Assembly (NCBI GenBank): GCA_963931865.1 | Contig: OZ007515.1 | Location: forward strand, 2,035,318 to 2,099,317 | Direction of reading: 5' to 3' | Length of the DNA stretch: 64,000 bases | From: Axinella damicornis | Lineage: Eukaryota > Porifera > Demospongiae > Axinellida > Axinellidae | Made by a program: the position numbers and the translations under genes | Shown: in pieces, positions 44,729 to 54,149 of the stretch | How the letters are laid out: each line of letters opens with the position of its first letter | Numbering within the stretch: position 1 is the stretch's first letter | Notes under the pieces: generated by a model | Database searches by the model: none | Told to the model about the DNA's origin: nothing | Seen by the model: only the letters and a program-made list of their open reading frames with translations

Positions 44729-47594
44729 ACCCCCCTACAGCAGCGCGCTTCGCGCACATTTCTTCGCACCGGTCAGCCAACGCTCATGACACTGCTGTTC
44801 AACCTGACCACTTCAGATCTCGCGGCTACGGCCCTGGAGTGCTGCTATTACTACTGTGGCTGCATCTAAATATTACAGATCAAGACCTCATCTTGTCTTG
44901 TATCACACTACCCGTCATCGTGTCTACATAATCATGAATGAAGACCAACCAAGATGAAGACCGACGAGATCTGATCCTCAGAGCAGGGGTAACAGAACAT
45001 AAATGCCAAACTGATTCTGACCCATTACTGGGTGAAATGGAGAAGGTAGCTGGGGACCTAGCATACAACACTTTAGAAGATGGGAACCTTTCCGGAGAAA
45101 AGAAAATATTTCAATGCATAGAGCTTCTTGCTTTAACCGTTGATTTTGAAGAGAAGATGTGCCAAGTATATAAGCTGAAAATGGATTTTCTTGCGTCCTG
45201 TAGTACATTATACGTTGGTGACAAAAGATTACATCTGAATGAAGGTGTGAACAGATTGTTTGAAGCACTAGAGAAAGATTGATAACCAATAACCAAACTG
45301 CACTTAACCAATCATACCTGCTTGTATCACAATTTTGAGTTGTGTTTTTATGTAGTCATTTTTTAAGTGCACTCCCATGATCCAAGTGCACATGGACGTG
45401 CACTTCAGTGCAATTTAGTACACTTGGGTCAGGTTAGGGGTTGGGTCAGGAGCTGAAACTCCAAATAACTGAACTTGTAAAGAAATCGAACACACTACGA
45501 GCTTGAAGTTGGAGGATATACTGCATGGTTGTTGGATATTGTTGTAAAGAAAGTTTAAATTCCTTCCAAAATTTGGATCAGAGTGCAGTCATGACACGAC
45601 ATTAGGGTGCACGAGAGTGCACTTGCATGCAACATAAGTGTGGACTAGAGTGCACTAGGATGCATGAGAGTACACTTCATGAGAGTGCACTATAGGATCT
45701 TTGGAGTGCACTTGGATCATGAGATTACATGAGAGTGCACTTGGAACATAGAGTGGTCTAGAGTGCACTAGGATGCATGAGAGTGCACTTCGATCATGAG
45801 AGTGCACTAGGAACATGCCAGTGCACTAGGATGCATGAGAGATGAATGAGGATGCATGAGAGATGAATGAGGATGCATGAGAGTGCATTTGGAAACAAGA
45901 GTACACTAGGATAAAAGAGTGCACTTGGATCTCTGGAGTGCACTTGGATCATGAGACTACATTAGGGTGCATGAGAGTGCCCTTGCAACATGAGAGTGGA
46001 CTAGAGTGCACTAAGATGTCTGGAGTGCACTTCGATCATGAGAGTGCACTAGGATGCATGAGAGTGCACTTGGAAACAAGAGTACACTGGATAGAACACT
46101 CCCAGTCTATGATCACTCAGAGAATGATTATTGACATGCAGTACGTCACGTTTATCAGGCGAGCCCCGCAATGCCCTGCATTCTCCTAGTATTCAGTCAC
46201 AATCTTTTGTTTGTTCAACCAATGCTTGTTGGCATGAGCAAGTCATAATGACCTTTGAACCTACCGGTATCCTGTCTTGATACTTCCCTCTGATCTTTGC
46301 TGACTCAGCACACCTCACCTCTACAGCAATATAGGAACAGCATACTGTACACGTAACAACCAAGATCATTGCAACATGAGCACAATGTTCAGTGTGATAT
46401 AGTATAGGCTCATTGCTGTGTTGAAACGTTCAACGTGTTTCTTACATGGTTCTTATTCGGCAGGAATGCCAGCTTATGAGTGATATCTATCTATCTATCT
46501 ATCTTCAACCTATCTATCAATGTGATGCAGTTGAAAAGGACCAAAATGCCATGTCCTTATGGGGAGAGAATAGACACAGTAGAATGACTTGGACGAACAT
46601 CCTGGCAGTAAAGAACACAGCACAGTGAAGAGGTTGTGCCCGAAAGGTCACATTGGACTGAAGTGGCCAACCTGAAGGAGCCGGCAATGCTATAATTGTG
46701 TCATGATTTTCTCAGTATAGAGCAGCTGCATTTGATGTCACAAAATTACGTGACTGAGTACTTCCACATGTAAGGCAAAGAACGTGGAGTTCAATGGCAG
46801 CTGAATGGAAAGCTACTGTCTCACTTGTACTCCAGGTCGCATAGCTGCTCAATCTAGCGGCATGGTAACTGCGCTGCAGTGACCGTTGATACAGGTAAGA
46901 TCACTGTAGACATTACTATTGTGTTGCCATGCAGTCTTATGAGTAAAACGGAATGCAATGGAGGGAATTTCGGTTGCAAGTTTAATGGCTGGTGACGTCA
47001 AATGTAGCCACTCTCTATGCTTGGGCCAATCTCACTTATTTTGATGAAAAGACGGTCAACCTTGACAGGTCTGCAGACAAGTCAAAAGCATGACCACTCC
47101 TCTAAGAGAAGAATGGTAAGGTAAGTCCGGGTAATTTCGGTCACCGGGTATTTCCGGTCACTTAGGCAGATACGCGTGAAGGACGCAAGGTCTCGATTTT
47201 GCCGACAGATATGTTATAGCTGAGTGTTGCCTCTATCTGCACAGCACCATAGTTTTGGCTGAAAACGTAGCTTTTAGAATAGAGAAGCCCTTCTCTACCA
47301 AGTGACCGGAAATAAACCGTGACCGAAATTACCCCGACTTACCTTAGCTGTTCGTAGTGTGCCTCCGATATGGAGCGGTTTATAAGTGCATTAATTAGAA
47401 TCAGAATTGATACTGCTTTGATGCTTTGTATAACCAGGAACACTGCTTAATAACAGACCAGTCACTTCATGGTTACATCAGTACACATGCAGTGGTAAAC
47501 ATCTCATAGTTGGATCTACGGTCTCCATATAGAGCACACGCACCACTAGACTGTACTTACCAAACGGGTGGTTTTCCTTGAATTCCCACTTCAT
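40888..47594 (-). CDS. GABARAPL2: GABARAPL2/GATE-16, ATG8-family autophagy modifier, 5 exons
   Basis: Ubiquitin-like protein conjugated to phosphatidylethanolamine on autophagosome and Golgi membranes. Exons: 47594-47561, 46320-46265, 42175-42097, 41506-41413, 40978-40888; all GT-AG; 354 nt, exactly 117 aa, the length of vertebrate GABARAPL2. The N-terminus is [11 protein letters not shown] (MKW is typical of GATE-16), followed by [84 protein letters not shown] and GENTFGL. The C-terminal Gly116-Leu117 fits ATG4 processing to expose Gly. Intron 2 is about 4 kb and contains plus-strand ORFs and several mobile elements. The start codon faces DCAF10 across 247 bp. Confidence 0.96.
41069..41108. 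mobile_element. Hairpin MITE in a GABARAPL2 intron
   Basis: TAGCCTCGTTCCCAG mirrored by CTGGGAACGAGGCTA; flanks GGGTTGCTT and GGGGTGCTT agree at 8 of 9 positions. Confidence 0.85.
41640..41768 (-). repeat. tRNA-like sequence with Pol III A and B boxes (SINE head or decayed tRNA)
   Basis: The minus strand has A box TAGCTCAGTTGG (41759-41748) and B box GGTCCGAATCC (41714-41704) at tRNA spacing. A D-stem (GCTC/GAGC) and a weak anticodon stem can be drawn. The anticodon loop lacks U33 and the acceptor stem does not close, so a tRNA-derived SINE is more likely than a working tRNA gene. Confidence 0.5.
41991..42039. mobile_element. Hairpin MITE with perfect 9-bp target duplication, next to GABARAPL2 exon 3
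   Basis: Ends TAGTCTCACCCC / GGTCTGGGAATGAGACTA, flanked by GGTTATACC on both sides (41982-41990, 42040-42048). It is about 57 bp downstream, in transcript sense, of the exon-3 donor. Confidence 0.9.
42335..42512. repeat. Tandem duplication of a half-hairpin MITE
   Basis: Two head-to-tail copies of AACTGGTCTCTGCTCA...AACACTGTAGCCTCATT...CTATAGCCCTGTGCTGTT...GTCTGGTATCTTCTC, about 95 bp apart. Confidence 0.7.
42627..42862. repeat. 22-bp minisatellite, about 11 copies
   Basis: Unit TCCTGATCTGTGCACTAGTC plus TG. Variants ATCCG, ATCTGAG and ATCAGAG alternate along the array. In GABARAPL2 intron 2. Confidence 0.92.
43010..43115 (+). repeat. Dispersed repeat shared with 10614-10725
   Basis: GAGCCTGAGCGAGCACCACA, TCGTGCTCTTCAGGATGTC, GTCCGTCCGTCC and GCGTATGACCGTA, matching the reverse complement of 10614-10725 in order. 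Confidence 0.7.
43286..43360. repeat. Perfect 34-bp-arm palindrome
   Basis: Arms AAAGTTTAAAACCTGCCTGA continuing CACTCACGTGACAT and its exact complement, separated by a 7-bp TATACCT loop. It ends 11 bp before a plus-strand ATG (43372). No target duplication seen. Confidence 0.9.
43478..44293 (+). CDS. Unidentified ORF nested in GABARAPL2 intron 2, probably spliced and TE-interrupted
   Basis: Function not recognised. The 271-codon frame contains a likely 60-bp intron (43580-43639; GTGAGT donor, TTTGCAG acceptor) whose removal keeps the frame. ATG at 43478 would give a Cys-x2-Cys start ([10 protein letters not shown]); ATG at 43529 (MGSHDGRRK) is an alternative. The body looks like real coding sequence: beta-like [58 protein letters not shown], then a helical [19 protein letters not shown] segment. 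The last about 19 codons come from a transposon that starts at 44237, so the native C-terminus is lost or altered. It runs opposite to its host gene. Confidence 0.5.
   Translation: MYGFRCSFCGGVVCKAIMGSHDGRRKIAVTVTVQVSGLHPSSKMPIMNNIHCLQVTGGESEPRRKYYYMVSINYPCLVKSEEAASARVEATKNSPGRNVSGHFTLRHVKQPYYFYLYEFDESIPARNAKVSDFAVQRKKMETDTILPPSGTIWFSIDFRIISITSAEEAAEKIAKEALTMFTEYVSGNLDVSQFVAQVRQLPHREHEHRHEYELDLQSSSIALPEIARNELVFSQISEVAHIRKDIVSFQTRVQGRSRRCGWSGFNLTTFG
44237..44836. mobile_element. 600-bp DNA transposon fragment interrupting the nested ORF
   Basis: Ends CAGGGCCGTAGCCGC and GCGGCTACGGCCCTG, 15-bp perfect inverted repeats. Flanked by GAGTG on both sides (44232-44236, 44837-44841). Carries a 30-bp poly-G run (44696-44725). 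No transposase. Confidence 0.85.
44938..45282 (+). CDS. Unidentified 114-codon ORF nested in GABARAPL2 intron 2
   Basis: Charged, helix-rich ([73 protein letters not shown]) and stops cleanly. It follows the interrupted ORF at 43478 on the same strand and may be its continuation or last exon. No family recognised; a pseudogene or TE-derived fragment is possible. Confidence 0.4.
   Translation: MKTNQDEDRRDLILRAGVTEHKCQTDSDPLLGEMEKVAGDLAYNTLEDGNLSGEKKIFQCIELLALTVDFEEKMCQVYKLKMDFLASCSTLYVGDKRLHLNEGVNRLFEALEKD
45600..46095. repeat. Degenerate GTGCAC-rich tandem repeat
   Basis: About 20-bp units of the type GATGCATGAGAGTGCACTTG, AGAGTGCACTAG, repeated irregularly about 20 times. In GABARAPL2 intron 2. 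Confidence 0.85.
46155..46192 (+). repeat. LINE 3'-end fragment
   Basis: Matches the reverse complement of the 3' tail at about 9172-9212 (AGGCGAGCCCC, CAATGCCCTGCATTCTCCTA). An extremely 5'-truncated insertion of the same family. Confidence 0.6.
46716..46950 (+). repeat. Dispersed repeat, copy 2 (first at 36505-36790)
   Basis: Same ordered blocks as 36505-36790. It lies in GABARAPL2 intron 1. Confidence 0.75.
47117..47346. mobile_element. MITE with TAAGGTAAGTC ends
   Basis: TAAGGTAAGTCCGGGTAATTT plus CGGTCAC at the left, with the mirror GTGACCGAAATTACC plus CCGACTTACCTTA at the right. Likely TA target site. Related to 62768-63337. In GABARAPL2 intron 1. Confidence 0.82.
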
Positions 47595-47841
47595 TTTTCG
47601 AAGTTACTTTTAGTCTCTTACTGCCAGAAACGAAGTCTGTTCTTGTCGACCCCTTCTAGCTGCACTGTCACTACTTTATACGTCAGTCGCGTATCACATG
47701 ACCTCGATCGTATCTATATCTATTTTTAGATAATGATAATGACATCATCTGAAACATTTTCCCAAAAGGCGGACATCCGAAAAATTATGCATGAATATTC
47801 GAATCAGAGCAGAATGTAGCTGACTACTGTACTGACATCAA
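47595..47841. promoter_or_regulatory. Bidirectional promoter region of GABARAPL2 and DCAF10
   Basis: 247 bp separate the two divergent start codons. It contains TCACATGA (47694-47701), an M-box-type E-box bound by MiT/TFE factors in other animals, and a nearby ACGTCAG CRE-like half site. No TATA box at a convincing distance. The promoter role is inferred from gene arrangement. Confidence 0.6.
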
Positions 47842-49158
47842 ATGGCTCTAAGAAGGAGGGGAGGAGACTCCATTTCAGCCTACCACCTGGTGGAAGACAG
47901 ACAGAAGAACACATGGAACTATGCCTCTCAGTTGCAGACCTTCTCTCACTCGATCTGCAGCAAGTTGTATTGGTGTTTCAAGGAGGGGGCTGGTGCCGAT
48001 AAACTCTACCAAGGATTATATGGATCCGTATTCAACCTGGAATTTTCTCCTGTGGAAGATATTGCATTGACAGTCATGGAAAACCGTGCTATCATTGCTT
48101 ACGACCCTCGAACAAACTCGAAAATCCATGTGGTGCCCCATGCCCATGAAGATGCTGTTAACTGTATTTCATTCCTGGATAGCTGCAGCTTTGTGACGTG
48201 TTCTGATGACCAGACCATCAAGCTATGGGACCTGAGGCATCCAGGCTGCAGCATGGCAACACTCAGAGGCCACAAGAATTGGGTCAAAAACATTGAATTC
48301 GACAGGAGAAGTGGGCTGCTGTTCAGTGTTGCGTTCTTTGATGGAATACGGTACTGGGATTTGAACAAGCTGGACTCCTATGTAGGTGAAGACGTAGACA
48401 ATCTTGCTATTTCTGTGCCTAATCCGACCCGAATGAGAATATCTCCAGATGGGTCTACAATGTTTGTCAGCACAAAGAAAAATTTCTCTCTGATCATCAA
48501 TAATTTTGATGGAAAGACCTTGCATGCAATCCATAATGATGTACAGCATCTTTTAGACACCCCTTCTGATGAGAAGCTATGCGAAACACTGAAGCAGATG
48601 AAAACCAACAGGCCTTCTGTACACTATATGAGTGGGGTCAGGGGGGAGCGTACATATCGAGCAGTGATGTCAGTTGTGTATCATCCCAGTGGAAGGTTTG
48701 TAGGTCTGCGGCACTTGGATATCAGGAATGAAACTCTAGTTCACGAGCTGACCACTCTATACAACACTGAGGAGGCTGGGAGTGAATACTCTCCCATCTG
48801 TAGGATACAGCAGACCAGCCAGAACTATCTGAAGTATGTCGATGAACTCTCTGAACCTGAATCTTACGATTACATCAAAGAGATTTGTTTTAGTCGTGAT
48901 GGCAGGATTCTTGCTTCGCCGTACAAGAATGGAGTTCGTTTACTTGCAGTGGATTCACAGTGTACACCAATGGACCTGTTCTTCGACTCTCGTTTTCACA
49001 GTTCAGAGAAGTCCCTCTGTAATCCTGACTTTGAGGAGGTAGCTATTTGCAAGGGGCACCGTGGCAACGTTCTCACGTGCAAGTTTGCCCATCACGACTT
49101 GATGCTTGGCACAGGCTGCATGCAGGGCAGAGTACTCTTTCACAAGCCACAGCTGTAA
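47842..49158 (+). CDS. DCAF10: DDB1- and CUL4-associated factor 10 (WDR32-like), single exon
   Basis: WD40 substrate receptor for CUL4-DDB1 E3 ubiquitin ligases. 438 aa in one uninterrupted exon. The family hallmarks are present in order: FNLEFSP, AVNCISFLDSCSFVTCSDDQ, TIKLWDLRHPG (WDxR box, residues 129-132, the DDB1-contact motif in DCAFs), TLRGHKNWVKNIEFD, the variable middle, then YIKEICFSRDGRILASPYKN, GVRLLAVDSQC and the closing repeat with GCMQGRVLFHKPQL. Shorter than vertebrate DCAF10 because it lacks the long low-complexity N-terminus and has a reduced central insert. The start is the first ATG after an in-frame stop. All multi-exon neighbours are intron-rich, so the lack of introns is notable. 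Confidence 0.92.
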   Translation: MALRRRGGDSISAYHLVEDRQKNTWNYASQLQTFSHSICSKLYWCFKEGAGADKLYQGLYGSVFNLEFSPVEDIALTVMENRAIIAYDPRTNSKIHVVPHAHEDAVNCISFLDSCSFVTCSDDQTIKLWDLRHPGCSMATLRGHKNWVKNIEFDRRSGLLFSVAFFDGIRYWDLNKLDSYVGEDVDNLAISVPNPTRMRISPDGSTMFVSTKKNFSLIINNFDGKTLHAIHNDVQHLLDTPSDEKLCETLKQMKTNRPSVHYMSGVRGERTYRAVMSVVYHPSGRFVGLRHLDIRNETLVHELTTLYNTEEAGSEYSPICRIQQTSQNYLKYVDELSEPESYDYIKEICFSRDGRILASPYKNGVRLLAVDSQCTPMDLFFDSRFHSSEKSLCNPDFEEVAICKGHRGNVLTCKFAHHDLMLGTGCMQGRVLFHKPQL

Positions 49159-49411
49159 TGACATTTCTGGAAAACAGATCGAAAAGTTTTGTGAGGGGTT
49201 TGACCGTCCTCCCTGTCCAGGCCCTGCCCAGTTTTTTTTGGTTGCTTAGCTAGTCACTAAGTGCGTACCATATTAGCCTTGTGGGTCTTGGGAACCTTTC
49301 AACCAGTGAAAAGCTCTGGGTCTGTCTGTGTGTGGGGGGAGGTAGGAGATGATTATAGCTATGTAGTAATCACACTGGGGGTGGGAAGAGTTTGCTCAGT
49401 GAAGAGGCAAA

Positions 49412-49458
49412 TAGTCTCGTAGCCAGCCTCTCGCCAGAGAGGCTGGCCCACGAGACTA
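49412..49458. mobile_element. Hairpin MITE, 8-bp target duplication
   Basis: TAGTCTCGTAGCCAGCCTCTC mirrored by GAGAGGCTGGCCCACGAGACTA; GAGGCAAA flanks both ends. Confidence 0.9.
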
Positions 49459-49642
49459 GAGGCAAAACTGTATTCTGTGAGTTGTACTTGAATATTGGAA
49501 GGAGGGTAAACAGTCAGTCAATACCGGGTAGTCTATGCGGCTAAAGGCAGAATACTAACCTCACCGAGCTCGAGCACGTCTCAGAATTCATATCTCCCCT
49601 ACATGCAACAGTCGACTGACATAATGTTTCAGGTTATATAAT

Positions 49643-49676
49643 TTTGGCGGGAAACCAAGGAGCGCGCATGCGCAAC
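49643..49676 (+). promoter_or_regulatory. E2F-like and NRF1-like sites at the LINE 5' end
   Basis: TTTTGGCGGGAAA is an exact E2F-type consensus, and CGCGCATGCGCA 12 bp further fits the NRF1 palindrome. Both lie within 80 bp of the ORF1 start. Function is inferred from motif identity only. Confidence 0.45.
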
Positions 49677-49724
49677 CTGTAGTTACTGGCTGTTTAGTCC
49701 TGTAATTTCTGTGGATAGTAGGAA

Positions 49725-50597
49725 ATGGAGTTGCTTCCACACTTTGGAGTCAATAGTGAGTTGTCGAGGGAGGAATTTGGCAGGCGGCTGGGCCGTGAAT
49801 GTAATGCAGATCAGGTGCGAGAATTGAGACTGTCTCTGTTTGAGGATGCCGTGAGGAAGCAGCTGGCTGACGGTGGAGATGAATTAGTGAAGAGAAAGAA
49901 GGTGGGGGGCGGGAAAGCAGTGAAGGAGAAGCACATCGAGGATATTTGGTTGCTGGTAGGTGCGATTGTGAAGTGTGATTTTGTTCCTCGCATCTTATTG
50001 AAGAATGGGAAGCGTGCCAAAGATGACCTGGTGAAAAGTCAGGCAAGGCTGAGAGGGAAACGGAGCGTGGAGTGTTCTACTGTAGCCGGTTTGGACCTGA
50101 GAGGGGGTGCATATGACAACGGAAAGGTAGAAGACATAGGTCGAGTGCAGCTAGTGGTGGGTGGAGCTGGACCGGATGCTGTACGCAACTTGAGGGGGGC
50201 GTGGCCGGATGCTGAAGGTGGCGTGGGTGGTGTAGTGGGCGGGGCTAGGCCAGATACTTGCGTGTCTCCGAGCGAAGAATGTCAAGATGCTGTATTCCGT
50301 TCTACGGTGATAGAGAGCATTAATGCACTGAGAGAAGATGTGATGGATCTACGTTCTGAGCTTAGGCAGATGAAGAAGACGGGTACTCCTTCACATCACA
50401 CTCCGGACAAGTTGTGCACAGCGTATGTAAGAATCCTGGAGGGGGGACCTGAGGTTGGCCATATAGGGAAAGCCCGACTGGAGTCACTGCTGGCCTGTGA
50501 GGTGCCACAATATGTGTGCATTAAGGAGCATCCTCTCCCTTCTTTCAAGGTGAAGTGTACCCCCTCTCAACATGAAGTATACCCCCTCTCAACGTGA
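49725..50597 (+). CDS. LINE ORF1
   Basis: 290 codons starting MELLPHFGVNSELSREEFGR. The first about 110 residues are compact and helical (RELRLSLFEDAVRKQLADGG), followed by a Gly-rich spacer and a coiled-coil-like stretch (INALREDVMDLRSELRQMKK). A second small domain follows (YVRILEGGPEVGHIGKARLE). The final codons fall in the junction minisatellite, so the original stop may have been displaced. Presumed nucleic-acid-binding chaperone by position; no zinc knuckle seen. Confidence 0.7.
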   Translation: MELLPHFGVNSELSREEFGRRLGRECNADQVRELRLSLFEDAVRKQLADGGDELVKRKKVGGGKAVKEKHIEDIWLLVGAIVKCDFVPRILLKNGKRAKDDLVKSQARLRGKRSVECSTVAGLDLRGGAYDNGKVEDIGRVQLVVGGAGPDAVRNLRGAWPDAEGGVGGVVGGARPDTCVSPSEECQDAVFRSTVIESINALREDVMDLRSELRQMKKTGTPSHHTPDKLCTAYVRILEGGPEVGHIGKARLESLLACEVPQYVCIKEHPLPSFKVKCTPSQHEVYPLST

Positions 50598-50735
50598 AGT
50601 ATACCCCCTCTCAACACAAAGTACACCCCCTAATGCAAAGTGTACCCCCTCTCAACGTGAAGTGTACCCCCTCTCAACTTGAAGTGTACCCCCTCTCAAC
50701 TTGAAATCACCCCCCTCTAGATTGCTACCCCCATT
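50550..50735. repeat. Minisatellite at the LINE ORF1/ORF2 junction
   Basis: About eight units of roughly 22 bp (AAGTGTACCCCCTCTCAACR, with TG or TT). The last units degrade to CACCCCCCTC. Confidence 0.9.
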
Positions 50736-53700
50736 TTGACACTGATCACCCCCCATAGCGCTACTGGTGCTCAAACAACTGGAATGAGGGTTGACAAGTC
50801 TGCTCGAATAGTAGAAAGATCTCGGCATGGTGTAAAGATGTCTTGCTGGAACTGCCGTGGACTGCATGCTAGTGTGCCTTATTTGAATGCTCTAATGGGG
50901 GAAGGTTCGAAAATTGTGGTCCTCTCAGAGCACTGGCTCTGGCCATATGAACTCCATAAGCTCAGTGAGATCAATGACGAGTATGAGGCAGTCGGCAAAT
51001 CAGACAGCAGGTTGACAATGGATAGAGAGGGGGGCAGGGGCTGCGGGGGGGTCGGTATCCTATGGCACCAGAGTATTGCTGCTACTCCAATTTCTGGAAT
51101 CAGCTCTGATCGTGTGTGTGGTATCAGGTTTTCGGTGGATGATGGAGATAGGTCTGTGGTGTCTGTGATTGGTGTGTATTTGCCATGCCTAGACCAGGGA
51201 GTTGACTCATACAGAGAGCACTTGGTCGAACTTGAACGCGTGATTAGTGAATCACAACTGCAAGGTCCGGTTGTGGTGCTGGGAGACTTCAATGCACACT
51301 TGGGCGGAGAGGCTGGGGGTGAGCAGAATTTTGCAAGGGGTTTTGCTGCAGGAGGTGTTGGATAGGTGTGACCTCAGTGCAGTTTCTCAAGGGGCTGCGG
51401 CATCTGGGCCTGCCTACACTTTCTGTGGCGGTGATGTGAGAACAACTGTAGACTATATTCTGATGGATATAGAGGCTGCTTCGATGATGGTATCATGCCG
51501 TACTCACCCCATGGAGGATCTGAACACCTCAGATCATTTACCCCTCACAGTGAGTGTGTCCTATGATGCATGCTCTAGCTTGCAGGATGAGGGTACCTTG
51601 AGGCGGCCGATGTGTTCGCAGCTGAGGTGCAAACCAGATTGGCACCACTGCTGGTTGGGGTGTACGACGACCCAGAACAGATGAGCTGTGAGGTTGAGCT
51701 AGTGGCTGGTCTTTTGACTGATGCTGCAGAGAAACTACTGCCTTGTGTGCAGCCACGGAGGAGGACTAGGTGGAGAGACGATACTCTGAGTTGTCTGTGT
51801 GCTCAAAGTAGGGCAGCCCGTGTGGCATGGAAAGATGCTGGGAGTCCATCTGAGGGGCCACTCTTTGAGGAGAAGGGCAGATTGCGTCGAGCAGTGAGGA
51901 AGAGAGTGAGGTTCTGTGCGGCAAGGTCAGAGAGATTACGGATGCAGAGAAGAGACAGGATGTTTGCAGCTGGGGATGGTAGAAGATTTAAGTCTCCACA
52001 GAGGAGGAAGTCAAGGTGTGCTAAATTGGCTGTGGGGGGAGATATAGTACAGGACCCTGAGACACTCCTTCAGGTTTGGGTGGAGCATTTTCAGAAGCTG
52101 GCAAAGTCCAGGGTAGAGAGCATTCCAGACCTGTGTGAGTTGAAGCGGAGAGTTGAGATACTAGAGTCACAGTCCCATGTGAACGAAGAGATGCTATTGG
52201 ATGTGCCTTTTACAGTTGACGAGGTAATGAGGGCAATCATGAGGCTGAAGGGTAGGAAAGCACCAGGTCCAGATGGTTTGATGGCAGAGCACTTGAAAGC
52301 TGGCGGGCAAGCTGTGGTCACTTGGTTGTGGAGGATTTTGAATGCTGTCGTGGAGCTGGAGGTGGTACCAGATGTGTTGAAGAGGGGGCTCATAGTGCCA
52401 GTCTACAAGGGTGGTGGGAAAGACCCCCTCAGTGTGGATAGCTACAGAGGGGTAACACTCACGTCCATGGTGGCTAAGGTCCTGGAGTTCTTGGTCTTGC
52501 AGCGGCTACAACCAGTTTTCATGGAAGCGGGTCTTCCCCATGTGAACCAATCGGCCTATAGGAAGGCAGTATCATGTGCGGATGCCATCTTCGCCACCCA
52601 AGAGATCATTGCCAGGTACCTGAGAGGAGGGAGTCGTGTCTATATGTGTCTGTATGACTTGCAGAAGGCCTTTGACTCGGTCGAGTACCCAGTGCTGTTG
52701 GAGAAGTTGTATGATGTTGGGGTGAATGGCAAGATGTGGAGGTTGCTGAGCAGTTGGTATGAGGGGGGTTCTTGCCAGGTGAAGGTTGATGGAGTGGTCT
52801 CAGAGAGATTTGTGGTGGAGAGGGGAATAAAGCAAGGGTCAGTGTTGTCCCCAGCACTGTTTCTCCTTGTGATGGACCCTCTGTTGAGGCAGCTGCAGGC
52901 ATCTGGGGTTGGTCTGTCTGTCAACAGGTACTATGCTGGAGGTTATCTGCACGCTGACGACATAAGGACATTGGCTACAAGTGAGGAGTCTTTGCAGCGG
53001 CAGGTGGCACTAGTGAAAGCTTTCGCGGATGAGAACTTTCTCAGGTTGAATCTCAGCAAGTGCGAGATTGTTATGTTCTCTAGGGATCGGAGCGCTGCTC
53101 TCCCAACTTGTCAGGTGGATGGGTCTGTCCTACCAGCAGGCGATGTTGGCAAGTGCTTGGGGTACTGGTGGAAGGGTGATCTCGTGGCAGCGAAATCAGT
53201 TGAGGAGAATATTGTGAAAGCTCGGCGTGCCTTCTTCCTCTATGGCAGCATTGGTGCGTTCCAGGGTGATATCAGTCCACTCTCGTCCAGATCTGTGTTA
53301 GAGAGTTGTGTGATGCCAATCTTGTTGTTTGGGAGTGAAAACTGGGTTGTGACAGAGGGGTTGATTGAGAAGTTGGAGGCCTTCCAGGGGGAGCTGGCAA
53401 AAAGGATACTGAAGTGGCCGAAGCATCACTCTAACACTGCTGCCATCACGGCCCTGGAGGTGCCAACAATGAGGAGCAGGCTCTTGGTGACTAAGTTGGG
53501 ATTCCTGCGGCGGGTGGTGGAGAGTGACTCCGGAAGTCTCAGTGCACGGGTCCTGGAGGCACTTTGTGATGACGTTGAATCTTTGTGTTTAGTGAGAGAG
53601 TGCAGAGAGTTAGAAGAGTCACTTGGAATGCTGTATGTTGATTCGATAATGAGCAGGAGTGCAGTTTCGGTCAGGGAGATGAAAGAGGTGATCTATCAAC

Positions 53701-54050
53701 GAGACAGACTGAAGCTTGTGGGCAGATGCTGGGAGAAGGCTCCAGTGATTGCCGAGGTGGCAAGTCGGATTGGATGGGCCAGATTGTGGGATGGTGCCCT
53801 GAACTGTGGAGGGAAGGCTGTTAGGGGACTGCAGATGCTCAGCAGAGCAATGAGCCACCACGGTAGGGGAAGCCGACCTTGTCAGTTGTGTGACACTGCT
53901 CCTCTTCAGTCCACCGTGCTGGATCACATCCTTTGCCATCATGGTGGTGAACTTCACCTGGAACCTGGACTTGACGGCAATAAACTATTGAGCCTACTAG
54001 AGCAACTCCACTTAGACTTCTTATCTAAATTTAAAAATCTGTATGTCTGA
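50736..54050 (+). pseudogene. LINE ORF2, endonuclease plus reverse transcriptase, two frameshifts
   Basis: Apurinic-type endonuclease (CWNCRGL, LSEHWLW, GVGILWH, GDFNAHLGG, then in the next frame DYILMD and SDHLPLTV), followed by an intact 812-codon reverse transcriptase frame (51612-54050). RT blocks: GRKAPGPDGLMAEHLK, DSYRGVTLTSMVAKVLE, LYDLQKAFDSV, GIKQGSVLSPALFLL, the catalytic box YLHADDIRTLA, and a C-terminal CxxC-x-HxxxxH-like motif (CQLCD...HILCHH). Frameshifts lie near 51330 and 51605 and restore the original frame. The aspartates of the RT centre are kept, with His in place of the usual aromatic before ADD. Otherwise little decay, so insertion is recent. Confidence 0.88.
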
Positions 54051-54149
54051 TTTGTACATTTATATCGTGCTCACTTGGGTGGGCTTCATCGATCAACTTT
54101 GAACTTTGAAGTTTGAGCCGGCCGGATGTGGTTTATATACTCAATTTGT

